Assembly: GCF_006716565.1 (NCBI RefSeq)
Contig: NZ_VFPG01000001.1
Span: 186,001-250,000 of the forward strand
DNA: 64,000 bases
Direction: 5' to 3'
From: Nocardia bhagyanarayanae
GTDB taxonomy: Bacteria > Actinomycetota > Actinomycetes > Mycobacteriales > Mycobacteriaceae
The notes under the pieces were generated by a model, which saw only the letters and a program-made list of their open reading frames with translations, ran no database searches and was not told the origin of the DNA. Below, one piece after another: positions 55,316 through 63,100 of this stretch. Made by a program: the position numbers and the translations under genes. Numbering within the stretch: position 1 is the first letter of the stretch; the number at the start of each line of letters is the position of its first letter.

Positions 55316-55771
55316 TCAGCCCTCTCGAACCCGCTCGGTGGAGCCGGCGGCAACCGCGGCGTCGACCCGGTCCAGCCCGTCGCGGATCATCTCGCCGTAC
55401 GCGTCGTCGGCCAGGATCCGCAGGTGACCGCGGGCGATCGCCAATTGCATCCGAGCGCCGTCGAAATCACCGAGCCTGCGATGACTGTCGGCCAGGTTCA
55501 GGTACAGCGAGGGCAGGAAACAGCGCAGTCCCTCGTCCAGCGGGATTCCGGGGCCGAACACCGCGGCGAGCGCGCGCTGATCCCAGCGCAGCGCCTCCTC
55601 GTCCGTTTCCTGCAGGACGGCGAGGTGATGCGCGATCACGCAGCGCTGCAAGGGATCACCGGACGGATCTAGTTCCTCCCACAGCGCACCGAGCGCGCGG
55701 CGCGCCGCTTCCGGATTCCCGCTGCCGAGCCGCACCGCGGCAAAGATGTCCGCCATCCGATCGTCCGCCAT
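55316..55771 (-). CDS. TPR-like protein with LexA-type boxes upstream
   Basis: A 151-residue all-helical protein of unknown function. Helix pairs such as PEAARRALGALWEELDP, QRCVIAHHLAVLQ and LYLNLADSHRRLGDFDGARMQLAIA resemble tetratricopeptide repeats. ATG 55771 lies seven bases after GATACT (55784-55779), so a leaderless mRNA is likely; GTG 55777 is possible but too near the -10. The -10 overlaps a LexA-like box (55783-55798), and a second box lies 31 bases further. It is thus a candidate SOS gene beside dnaE2. TPR proteins usually serve as adaptors. Confidence 0.7.
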   Translation of the reverse strand: MADDRMADIFAAVRLGSGNPEAARRALGALWEELDPSGDPLQRCVIAHHLAVLQETDEEALRWDQRALAAVFGPGIPLDEGLRCFLPSLYLNLADSHRRLGDFDGARMQLAIARGHLRILADDAYGEMIRDGLDRVDAAVAAGSTERVREG

Positions 55772-55782
55772 GCGCACGAGTA

Positions 55783-55798
55783 TCGCACATATGTTCGA
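55783..55798. promoter_or_regulatory. LexA-like box 1 of the TPR-like gene
   Basis: TCGCACATATGTTCGA differs from TCGAAC-N4-GTTCGA at one base and keeps the central ACATATGT. It covers the -10 of the TPR-like gene. Confidence 0.7.
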
Positions 55799-55813
55799 TG
55801 GATTCGAGGCTCT

Positions 55814-55829
55814 TCGAACGCGTCTTCGA
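55814..55829. promoter_or_regulatory. LexA-like box 2
   Basis: TCGAACGCGTCTTCGA differs from TCGAAC-N4-GTTCGA at one base. It is 31 bp, three helical turns, from box 1. Confidence 0.6.
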
Positions 55830-55855
55830 GCGTGACGAGCGCCACTTGGCGAGTA

Positions 55856-55875
55856 AACTTACTTCAGAGTAAGTT
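55856..55875. promoter_or_regulatory. Perfect palindrome before the SDR gene
   Basis: AACTTACTTCAGAGTAAGTT has perfect 8-bp arms and a TCAG centre, 50 bases before ATG 55925. It is a typical TetR-type operator, but no regulator gene is adjacent. Confidence 0.65.
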
Positions 55876-55924
55876 CTTGCCCATTCCAAGCCGTCACCGT
55901 TGACGCGACAAAGGAGCAATCCCG

Positions 55925-56908
55925 ATGAACCGAGCTTCCGCCGACGACGCCGGTGTGCGCGAGCAGATCCGACGCAACCGCCGCAACCGGGACCTGACCG
56001 GCAGGCACGTCGTCATCACCGGCGCCTCCTCCGGCATCGGCCGGGCCGCCGCGGTGGCGGTGGCCGCCAAGGGCGCCACGGTGTTCCTGCTGGCCCGCCG
56101 CGGCGACGAACTCGCGTCCGTGGTCGAGGAGATCCGCGCCGCGGGCGGCTCGGCGTACGGATACCAGTGCGACGTCACGGATTCCGATTCCGTCGACCAC
56201 ACCGTCAAGACCATCCTCGACGAGCACGGCCACGTCGACATGCTGGTGAACAACGCGGGCCGCTCGATCCGCCGCGCCATCCACCGCTCCACCGACCGCC
56301 TGCACGACTTCGAGCGGACCATGGCGGTGAACTATTTCGGCGCGCTGCGCATGACGCTGGCCCTGCTGCCGCAGATGCGCGAGCGCAAGTTCGGGCACAT
56401 CGTCCAAATCAGCAGCGCCGGTGTGCAAGTCGCGACTCCCCGGTTCTCCGCGTACCTCGCGAGCAAGGCGGCGCTGGACAAGTTCACCGAGGTGGCGGCC
56501 GTGGAGACCATGGCCGACGGCGTCACCTTCACCACCATCCACATGCCGCTGGTACGCACACCGATGATCACCCCGAGCGGCGATCAGGGTCCGTCCGAAT
56601 CGCCCGAGTGGGCGGCGGCCACGATCGTGCGCGCGCTCACCGAGCGTCCCAAGCGGATCGACGTCCCGATTGGCACCATCGCGGAGTACGGCGCGCTGCT
56701 CACACCCAAGTTCCGCGATCGCGTCCTGCACCGTTACTACCGCGCGCTGCCGGACTCCCCCGCCGCGAAAGGCGAGACCACCGATACCGAGGAAGAATCG
56801 GAACCCGTTGCCCCGCAATGGGAACCGCGAGAGCCGTCGACCGCGCGCCGGGTCACCGGCACCGTGCTGCGCCGCGCCGCGCGCTGGGTGCCCGGCACCC
56901 ACTGGTGA
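55925..56908 (+). CDS. Short-chain dehydrogenase/reductase
   Basis: 327 residues. The SDR core has TGASSGIG (32-39), NNAGRS, the Ser of ISSAG and the catalytic YLASK. A 50-residue acidic then basic C-terminal extension ends RRAARWVPGTHW. The core resembles the reductase part of mycobacterial fatty-acyl-CoA reductase-type or ketoacyl SDRs that act on long acyl chains, but the substrate is not fixed. ATG 55925 follows AAGGAG nine bases upstream. A perfect operator-like palindrome precedes it. Confidence 0.88.
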   Translation: MNRASADDAGVREQIRRNRRNRDLTGRHVVITGASSGIGRAAAVAVAAKGATVFLLARRGDELASVVEEIRAAGGSAYGYQCDVTDSDSVDHTVKTILDEHGHVDMLVNNAGRSIRRAIHRSTDRLHDFERTMAVNYFGALRMTLALLPQMRERKFGHIVQISSAGVQVATPRFSAYLASKAALDKFTEVAAVETMADGVTFTTIHMPLVRTPMITPSGDQGPSESPEWAAATIVRALTERPKRIDVPIGTIAEYGALLTPKFRDRVLHRYYRALPDSPAAKGETTDTEEESEPVAPQWEPREPSTARRVTGTVLRRAARWVPGTHW

Positions 56909-56942
56909 CCTGCACGGCGAGGTCCCGCGGGCTCTGGACGCG

Positions 56943-57716
56943 CTACCCCAGCACCTGACGCGGCTCCGGCAGGTACGCCCGCGCCTGCGAGCGCACACCG
57001 TGCCACATCGCCAGGCCGACGGCAGGGGTGTTGGAGGCGATATGCAGCCGGCGGTTCCCGAGATCCACGATCGCGGGCGTCACCACCGAGCCCCAGCTCA
57101 TCGGCCGGTTCCGCAGCGCCTGCACGGCAGCGGGGTGCACGCGTTCGGACACCAGCGCGGCCACGCCCATCGCGCCGCCCTTCACCCCGAGGAAGCTACG
57201 CCTGCGCTGATTTTTGGCGAAACCGTCCACGTGGCGCGGGAAGTCGTCGACGGCGGCCGGTGAGATCTCCTCCAGCGTGGCGACGCAGAGCACGAAATCG
57301 ATCGGGTTCAGCGCGGTCGCTATCACCGCGTTGACGCCGACCAAGCTCATCAGCGGACCGACCATGTGCTGGGCGATCTGCATGCGGCCGCGGGTCATGT
57401 GGTGGGTGACCGCGGTGAGGTAGGCCCGGACGGCGGGGGTGCCGGGGAATTCGAGCGGCGGCGGAGCGGGATGCGGGTAGCCCGGCGGAGCGGCGTGGGG
57501 GTGCTGCGGGTAGCCGGGCGGAGGTGGAGCCGGTTGCCCATGCGGCGGCGTGACGGAATGCCCTTGCGGCGGAACCGGATAGCCGGGCGGGGGTGGAGCC
57601 GGTCGTCCGTGCGGTGAAGGGGCGGGATAACCCGGCGGCGAAGCTGGATAGCCGGGTTGCGCGGGATGGCCGGGCGGATATCCCGGCACGTTCGATCCCC
57701 ACGGCGGTGCCGTCAT
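56943..57716 (-). CDS. Hypothetical protein with Pro/Gly/Tyr-rich N-terminus
   Basis: 257 residues. The first 95 residues are low-complexity repeats built around PPGYP, PAPPPPGYP and HG-rich blocks, likely disordered. The rest (about 95-257) looks globular, mostly helical, with AVRAYLTAVTHHMTRGRM and IDFVLCVATLEEISPAAV; I do not recognise the family. No signal peptide or clear membrane helix is seen. ATG 57716 has GGGAGGG five bases upstream, so it is surely expressed. It is convergent with the SDR gene. Confidence 0.8.
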   Translation of the reverse strand: MTAPPWGSNVPGYPPGHPAQPGYPASPPGYPAPSPHGRPAPPPPGYPVPPQGHSVTPPHGQPAPPPPGYPQHPHAAPPGYPHPAPPPLEFPGTPAVRAYLTAVTHHMTRGRMQIAQHMVGPLMSLVGVNAVIATALNPIDFVLCVATLEEISPAAVDDFPRHVDGFAKNQRRRSFLGVKGGAMGVAALVSERVHPAAVQALRNRPMSWGSVVTPAIVDLGNRRLHIASNTPAVGLAMWHGVRSQARAYLPEPRQVLG

Positions 57717-57879
57717 CTCGTCCCTCCCTCGACCAGTGCGCTTGCCGTCGGGACATTACCCGCCCCGTACTGTGCCCGGTCCCGCCAGCATCCGAACCCG
57801 CATGCCCACAAGCGAAACTTCGGTGGAGCCGAATGTCGCACGGAGATGACGAGATAGGGTCCGGAGGGAGGTCACGGGG

Positions 57880-57964
57880 ATGAGTTTCAGGCTGGCGGCG
57901 TACGCGGTGTGCATCGAGGACGGGCGGGTGCTGCTCGCGCGTCACGTACCACCGAGCGGCGAGA
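57880..57964 (+). pseudogene. Truncated Nudix hydrolase gene
   Basis: The first 28 codons read MSFRLAAYAVCIEDGRVLLA then RHVPPSGE, the usual N-terminal strand of a Nudix hydrolase. The expected WTLPGGGVE and Nudix box never follow; after about 57964 the frame has no similarity and soon stops. A -10-like GATAGGGT and a GGAGG stretch remain upstream. It is a 5' remnant of a deleted gene. Confidence 0.7.
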
Positions 57965-58075
57965 CCACACATCGGTCTCGCTCTGGCTCAGACCCTTCCG
58001 GAGACCGGCCACGTCGCGCCGGTCCCCGTCGGCGGCTTGATCCAGCACTGAGGCCACCCAAGGCTCGATGATCGG
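57965..58075 (-). pseudogene. Possible reverse-strand gene fragment
   Basis: Read on the minus strand from 58075, a 37-codon stretch PIIEPWVASVLDQAADGDRRD through to SETDVW has coding-like composition. It is bounded by a stop upstream and the Nudix breakpoint downstream. I do not recognise it. It may be the other side of the rearrangement that cut the Nudix gene. Confidence 0.3.
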
Positions 58076-58093
58076 ACGGCCGTGCGTACGCCA

Positions 58094-59008
58094 TCAGGGC
58101 AGCGACTGGATCGTATCCGCGACGAGGGCGGTGACCGGTTTGGCGCCCGCGCCGCAACTGGCCTGGCGCGGGGCGTAAGCGACCGTCCGCGCGGTGACGC
58201 GCCAGCGCCTGCCGTCCCGGTGGGTGACCAGCGCGCTACCCGCGTGCGTGGGATCGGTTGCGGTGAAGTCTGTTTCGGCATCGACTCGAACGGTGAGTTC
58301 GTCGAGACCCGCGGCGATCTCCGCCCGCACCGCGAGTTCGGCGACCTGTTCGACCGGCCGGTGCCCGCTGCGCCCACGCAAACCGGTGAGCGCGACCTCA
58401 CCGCGGTGGACGGCCGCCACGGCGGCGGTCGCGGCGGCGGCGTCGACGCGGCCGTACGTGAGTCCCGAGGGCAGCAGCACCATGGCGGGCGCGAAGCGGT
58501 GGCCGCCGGTGTGCGAGCACTCCCAGACCCGGTCGGGGTGTGCGGTCGCGAGGGTGGCGGCGATGGGACGACCGAGCATGGCGCAGCATTGGTCGCGCTT
58601 GCCGTGCGCGCAGACCAGGACCAGCGGGTCGGTCACCGGCTCGCCGATGCCGGGCGGCGGTCCGTCGAGCAGGTGCAGATCGATTTCGAGCAACTGCTTC
58701 AGGTCGGTGATCTCGAGCCGCTCGCACCAGCCGCCCTCGGCGCGCGAGTTGACCAGCAGAACCGTTCGGACACCGGTGAATTCGGTACGACCAGGGCGGC
58801 GGATCAGGGTCGGGCGGGCGCGCGCGGCGGTGGTACGCGCGGCGAGCTCCGCGCTGATCTCCGGCCCGAGCACCTCGTCGCCGATCACGTCCCTACCCCA
58901 CGCGCCGGGGTGTTCGACGCAGAGCCAGCTGCTCACCCGCGTCGCGGTGCCGGGCAGCGGAACGTCGGCCGACGCCGCCGAGCACAGCATGCCGTCGAAC
59001 GCGTTCAC
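58094..59008 (-). CDS. Sucrase/ferredoxin-like family protein
   Basis: 304 residues of the Suc_Fer-like family (PF06999), a thioredoxin-like ferredoxin fold. The cluster region is LVCAHGKRDQCCAMLGRPI with VWECSHTGGHRFAPAMVLLPSGLTYGRV; the Cys and His residues here are the expected 2Fe-2S ligands. The C-terminal third has RWRVTARTVAYAPRQASCGAG. The function in actinobacteria is unknown; a yeast relative (Apd1) is a redox protein. The start is GTG 59008, with a weak ribosome-binding site. Confidence 0.88.
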   Translation of the reverse strand: MNAFDGMLCSAASADVPLPGTATRVSSWLCVEHPGAWGRDVIGDEVLGPEISAELAARTTAARARPTLIRRPGRTEFTGVRTVLLVNSRAEGGWCERLEITDLKQLLEIDLHLLDGPPPGIGEPVTDPLVLVCAHGKRDQCCAMLGRPIAATLATAHPDRVWECSHTGGHRFAPAMVLLPSGLTYGRVDAAAATAAVAAVHRGEVALTGLRGRSGHRPVEQVAELAVRAEIAAGLDELTVRVDAETDFTATDPTHAGSALVTHRDGRRWRVTARTVAYAPRQASCGAGAKPVTALVADTIQSLP

Positions 59009-59095
59009 CGCGCGCTCACCCGATGACGGGCATCCCGGACGGACTTGTCGGTAACGAACACCGTTTCACTCTAGATTCCGCGCGCCGGGCTTCTC

Positions 59096-59848
59096 TCACG
59101 GCACGGCGAGGAACGGCAGCACCGCGGCCTCGAATTCGCGATAGCGGTCGCGGTGAATGCTGTGGCCGCAGGCGAAGGGGGTGACGGTGCAGTCGGCGAC
59201 CAAGCCGAGCAGCACCTCGAGCTTCGCGAGATCGACCATGCCGCCCGGTCCGCCGCGCAGCACCAGCGTGGGAGCGGTGATGTCGGCCAGCCGGTCCCAC
59301 CATTCCGGATTCGGCTTGCGGAACTGTTCCAGCGCGGTGCGAGTCATCGAGCGGTCGAAGGCGAGGACGGCGCGCGGATGCAGGAGCAGGCTGGTCGTGG
59401 CGTGCCAGAGTTCCGGCAAAGTCGGGAACCGGCGGGTCAGCCGGAGTTCCTCGTCACCGGAGCGCAGCGGCAGCGGGCATTCCTCGATGACCAGCCTGCG
59501 CACCAGCTCGGGCCGCTCCTGCGCGACGCAGGACACCGCGTAACCACCCAGCGAGTGCCCGACCAGATCCACCTGGCTCAGCCCGAGGTGCTCGCACAGG
59601 CGCAGCACGTCGGCGCCGAACTCGTCGAAGTGGTAAGAATCGGTGTGCGAGCTGCGGCCGTGCCCGCGCAGGTCGGGGATGATCACCCGCCGCCCCTCCT
59701 GCGCCAGCCGGCGCGCGAAGCGATCCCAGGTGTGCCCGTCCCCGCCCATGCCGTGCACCAGCACAACGGGCGTCTCGCCGGCCGCTCCCGAATCGCGATA
59801 GGCGATCTCCGTCGCACCGAACGCCATCCGGGCAGCCGTCAGATTCAC
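59096..59848 (-). CDS. Alpha/beta hydrolase
   Basis: 250 residues of the classic alpha/beta-hydrolase family: VVLVHGMGGDGHTWDRF (oxyanion), IPDLRGHGRS, the nucleophile elbow VGHSLGGYAV, and C-terminal CGHSIHRDRY with the catalytic His. It is close in pattern to MhpC or haloperoxidase-type enzymes. GTG 59848 lies eight bases after TACTCT on the minus strand, suggesting a leaderless mRNA. It shows no operon partner. Confidence 0.88.
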   Translation of the reverse strand: MNLTAARMAFGATEIAYRDSGAAGETPVVLVHGMGGDGHTWDRFARRLAQEGRRVIIPDLRGHGRSSHTDSYHFDEFGADVLRLCEHLGLSQVDLVGHSLGGYAVSCVAQERPELVRRLVIEECPLPLRSGDEELRLTRRFPTLPELWHATTSLLLHPRAVLAFDRSMTRTALEQFRKPNPEWWDRLADITAPTLVLRGGPGGMVDLAKLEVLLGLVADCTVTPFACGHSIHRDRYREFEAAVLPFLAVP

Positions 59849-59968
59849 GATGTTCGAGAGTACCGACCCCCGCCCGGCCCCCGCCCGGTGTTTGTCGGCA
59901 GCATCACAGCGGCCGGGCACGTTCGGCGACGTCTCGACCGTTCACAGCGGCGTGGCCGGCCTCGGGCG

Positions 59969-60325
59969 TCAGCTCCCGACGAGCGGGTGTTCCTCGCCCC
60001 ACTTCAGCATCGCGTACAGGACGCCGCTGAGGCTCTCGCCGTCTTCGGTGAGTCGGTAGACGACGCGCGGCGGCACTTCGGCGTAGACGGTTCGGGTGAG
60101 GATGCGCTGGTGTTCGAGAGCGCGCAGGCGGTCGGTGAGGGTCTTGGCGCTCGGCGAACCCAGCGCGGTGCGGAGGTCGCCGAAGCGCTTGGGGCCGGAG
60201 AGCAGTTCGCGGACGATCAGCGTCGTCCATTTTCCGTCGAGAACCTTCAGCGTGCGCTCCACACCGCAACCCGGGCACTCCGCGGTTTGCAATTGTTTCA
60301 GCTGCTCAGCGCCAATGGTTTCCAT
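59969..60325 (-). CDS. HxlR family regulator
   Basis: 118 residues: an N-terminal Cys pair CPGCG, then RTLKVLDGKWTTLIVRELL, FGDLRTALGSPSAKTLTDRLRALE and the wing VYRLTEDGESL. These are the winged-helix landmarks of the HxlR family; the CPGCG is unusual and might be a redox or metal site. It is divergent from the NmrA-like gene, its probable target. The ATG is at 60325. Confidence 0.9.
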   Translation of the reverse strand: METIGAEQLKQLQTAECPGCGVERTLKVLDGKWTTLIVRELLSGPKRFGDLRTALGSPSAKTLTDRLRALEHQRILTRTVYAEVPPRVVYRLTEDGESLSGVLYAMLKWGEEHPLVGS

Positions 60326-60382
60326 CTTGAAATAATATCACTTGCTGGGTATTGCTTCATTGTCGAAACTAGCGTCGACGGC

Positions 60383-61249
60383 ATGAACTCATCAACCGTC
60401 ATCGTTCACGGCGCGACCGGAACCCAAGGGGCCGCCATCGTCCGCGGCCTGCTCGCCGCGGGGCACCGTGTCCGGGGCGTCGTCCGCACTGCTCCCGCGG
60501 CGCTGCATCCGGACGCCGAGCCGGTCCGAGCAGACCTGCTCGAACCCGGCTCGCTCGCCGCCGCGTACACCGGCGCGGACGCCGTGATCGTGCAGCTGCC
60601 GCTCGTCTTCACCGACCACGCAGTCCGGCAGGCCGAGGCGGTGCTCGCCGGGCTACGGAAGGCGGGCGTCGAGCGGGTGGTCTTCAATACCGGCACCGTG
60701 CTGCCGCCCGGGCCGATCGGCGTGCCGTTCGTGGACGCCCGCGTGCTGCTGTCAGCCGAACTGATCCAGGGCGTCGAGGCGGCCACGGTGGTCGCGCCCG
60801 CTCGGCAGTACATGGAGAACCTCGTCGCCCCTTGGTCGGCCCCGCTCGTGCGCGCCGGGGAGGTCGCGTATCCGCTGCCACGGGAGCTGCCTGTCCCGTG
60901 GGTCGCGCTCGACGACCTGGGATCGACCGTCGCCGACCTGATCACCGCGACGACCCCGCCGCCGCTGCGGATCGTGGCGGGTCCGCAGGCGCTGACGGGG
61001 GACGAGGTCGCCGCCGAGCTCAGCGCGGTCCTCGGGCACCCGGTGCGGTGGAATTCCATATCTCCCGAGGCATATCGGGCGATGCTCGCCCCGCACCTCG
61101 GAGCCGAGGCCGCCGAAGGGATCGCCGGGGTGTACACACCGCCGCCCCCGGGAGCACCGACTCCGCCGGAGCCCGATCCGTCCGTGCTAGTGACCGGAAC
61201 CACCAGCCTGCGCGACTGGGCGGCGCGGCAGGACTGGCGCACCGCGTAG
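60383..61249 (+). CDS. NmrA-like NAD(P)-binding protein
   Basis: 288 residues of the atypical SDR/NmrA group. VHGATGTQGAAIVRGLL is the nucleotide-binding start, followed by VRGVVRT, DAVIVQLPLVF and FNTGTVLPPG. No Tyr-x-x-x-Lys catalytic pair is evident, as in NmrA-like redox sensors or quinone reductases. ATG 60383 lies seven bases after TAGCGT, suggesting a leaderless mRNA. It is divergent from the HxlR gene, the usual arrangement for HxlR-controlled reductases. Confidence 0.88.
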   Translation: MNSSTVIVHGATGTQGAAIVRGLLAAGHRVRGVVRTAPAALHPDAEPVRADLLEPGSLAAAYTGADAVIVQLPLVFTDHAVRQAEAVLAGLRKAGVERVVFNTGTVLPPGPIGVPFVDARVLLSAELIQGVEAATVVAPARQYMENLVAPWSAPLVRAGEVAYPLPRELPVPWVALDDLGSTVADLITATTPPPLRIVAGPQALTGDEVAAELSAVLGHPVRWNSISPEAYRAMLAPHLGAEAAEGIAGVYTPPPPGAPTPPEPDPSVLVTGTTSLRDWAARQDWRTA

Positions 61250-61265
61250 ATCAGCACCAACGTGA

Positions 61266-61346
61266 TCAGTCACCCGAGCGGCTATAGACCACGAGGCGAA
61301 AATCCCGGATCGGGTACCAGCCCCAGGTCACGATGGTGACCGGCAT
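61266..61346 (-). pseudogene. Possible gene remnant after imuB
   Basis: A 26-codon minus-strand reading MPVTIVTWGWYPIRDF to RSGD has a protein-like composition with several aromatic residues. It has no ribosome-binding site and no known family. It may be the 3' end of a lost gene. Confidence 0.25.
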
Positions 61347-61389
61347 GCCGACGCCTACCCGCCGGGAGGGCGGCGCGCTGGTGTGGCGA

Positions 61390-62961
61390 TCAGTCGTAGA
61401 GACCTTCGGCGCGCCAGGACTCGTCGCTGTAGACGAGCAGCAGCACCCGGACGTCGCCCGCATCGCCGCCCAGTTGCACCTGGGCGCGGGCCGCGGCGGC
61501 GGAGTCCGGAACCCACCAATGTTCGTCCACCGGCCACGGCCCGGCCCAGCCCGCCAGCGGCCAGCTGCGGCTGCCCCAGTGCAGGCGGGCCGGGTCGGCG
61601 GTGAACAGGCCGCGCTCGGTGACCCGCACCGGAGTTCCGTCGGCCGCCTCCACGCGCACCACGGGACGGTTCATCAGCAGCACCGAGGGGGCGGGTTCCG
61701 GTAACCGACCGGGCCAGGGCAGTTCCGGGTCGGCCGCGGGCACCCGCTCGTCGCCGAGCACGACCATGGTGACGCGTTCGGCGGGACCCCGGCCGCCGCT
61801 GAGCACGCCCATCTGGACGGCCTCACCGCCGAGCAGCCCCTGCACCCGGACCAGGGCGCGCCGGGCGCGCTCGTCCTCCTCGCCGACGCCGCCCCACAGG
61901 CCGAGTTGCAGCGCGCCCGCGCGCACGACCTCAACGGGCTCCAGTCGCAACAGCGTGACCGGGGCGGTGGGGCGGTCGCGGCGGGTCAGCCAGCCGTCGA
62001 GTTGCCAGCGCACCCGATCGGCGGTGTCCTCGGGAGTGAGCGGCTCGGCGCACCGCCAGATGCGGGAGAGTTGTTCGCCCGCTTCGGTTTCGGCGAACAC
62101 GGCGAGCCGGGTGCAGGCCAGTGCGGCGTCGGCGAGCTTGGCGTGCAGGCGGGTGGCGAGCATGCGTCCCGCGAAGGCGGCCGCGTCGACCCGGTCGATC
62201 GGCGGGTCGCAGCGCTGTTCGACCGCGAGATCGGGCGGCGGGCGGCGCGCGGCGGGCGGGCGTTCCGGAACGGCGCGCGCACTGCGGTGCGCGAGCACGG
62301 CATCCGCGCCGAAACGGGAGGCGACCTCGGCGGGACCGAGCGCCGCGAAATCACCGACCCGGCGTAAACCCAGGCGGTGCAACAGATCCACCAGCTCGGC
62401 GCGCTCCGGCGCGGCCAGGCTCGGCTCCAGCGCGAGCTCGGACACCGCGAGCGGCGCCAGGAATCCCGCACCCTCGCCCCGCGGCACGATCGCACCGCGC
62501 CGCGCCGCGATCACCGCCGTGGACAGCTCGTCGGCGATGCCGATCTGCGCCTCCACCCCGACCGCGGCCACCGCGTCGACCAGTCGTTCGGCGGCCGCCT
62601 CCTCGGAGCCGAAGAACCGGGCGGCCCCGCGCGCACCGAGCACGAGCAATCCGGGCCGCAGCACTTCGACACCCGGCACCGTGGCGTCGACGGCCGCGAC
62701 CACCGGCTCGAACAATCGCGCGTCCCGATCTGGATCCGCCTGCGCCAGAAACAGTTCCGGGCACCGGGCCTGCGCCTCCCTGCGCCGCAGCCCGCGCCGC
62801 ACCCCCTCCGCCCGCGCCACCGCCGAGCACGCCACCACCCGGTTGGCGGACAACACCGCCACCGGCCGCGTCGGCGGCAGCTCGGCCACGGCCGCCGCCG
62901 CGACCGCGGGCCAGTCCTGGCACCACACCGCGAGCACCCGCGCTCGGCTCGGCCGAATCAC
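61390..62961 (-). CDS. imuB: ImuB, mutasome scaffold (Y-family polymerase homologue)
   Basis: 523 residues. The N-terminal ARVLAVWCQDWPAVAAAAVAEL and ANRVVACSAVARAEGVRRGLRRREAQARCP match ImuB, a Y-family polymerase relative lacking the catalytic acidic residues. The palm segment VLRPGLLVLGARGAARFFGSEE and the helix-hairpin-helix LLHRLGLRRVGDFAALG follow. In mycobacteria ImuB bridges ImuA', DnaE2 and the beta clamp (established). A clamp-binding motif may lie in LQLGLWGG. GTG 62961 is chosen because it overlaps the stop of a mini-ORF in GTGA; GTG 63000 or 63015 would extend it. Confidence 0.93.
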   Translation of the reverse strand: MIRPSRARVLAVWCQDWPAVAAAAVAELPPTRPVAVLSANRVVACSAVARAEGVRRGLRRREAQARCPELFLAQADPDRDARLFEPVVAAVDATVPGVEVLRPGLLVLGARGAARFFGSEEAAAERLVDAVAAVGVEAQIGIADELSTAVIAARRGAIVPRGEGAGFLAPLAVSELALEPSLAAPERAELVDLLHRLGLRRVGDFAALGPAEVASRFGADAVLAHRSARAVPERPPAARRPPPDLAVEQRCDPPIDRVDAAAFAGRMLATRLHAKLADAALACTRLAVFAETEAGEQLSRIWRCAEPLTPEDTADRVRWQLDGWLTRRDRPTAPVTLLRLEPVEVVRAGALQLGLWGGVGEEDERARRALVRVQGLLGGEAVQMGVLSGGRGPAERVTMVVLGDERVPAADPELPWPGRLPEPAPSVLLMNRPVVRVEAADGTPVRVTERGLFTADPARLHWGSRSWPLAGWAGPWPVDEHWWVPDSAAAARAQVQLGGDAGDVRVLLLVYSDESWRAEGLYD

Positions 62962-63053
62962 GGTGCGACCCCGCCGCGCACGCCGGGGCGCCGTCCGCAC
63001 CCCGCTCCCATCCACGCCGTGTCACTCGGCCGAAACACCGTGCCGCACTTCAT
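62958..63053 (-). CDS. Mini-ORF 2 between imuA' and imuB
   Basis: A 31-codon reading from ATG 63053 whose stop overlaps GTG 62961 of imuB (GTGA) and whose start overlaps the stop of mini-ORF 1 (ATGA). The peptide begins MKCGTVFRPSDTAWMG and has no known family. It may serve only to carry ribosomes into imuB. Confidence 0.35.
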   Translation of the reverse strand: MKCGTVFRPSDTAWMGAGCGRRPGVRGGVAP

Positions 63054-63100
63054 GACGCCACACCGGTGGCTACCGCGCCCAGCGATACTCGCCCACTCAT
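63050..63100 (-). CDS. Mini-ORF 1 after imuA'
   Basis: A 16-codon reading MSGRVSLGAVATGVAS starting at ATG 63100, overlapping the imuA' stop in ATGA and ending in ATGA with mini-ORF 2. Without experiments it cannot be told from chance, but the overlap geometry repeats exactly. Confidence 0.35.
   Translation of the reverse strand: MSGRVSLGAVATGVAS

Noticed and set aside
61266..61463. A 65-codon minus-strand ORF across the imuB 3' end
   Set aside because: Its first half is a shifted frame of imuB. Only the last 26 codons look protein-like, and they are listed as a low-confidence remnant.
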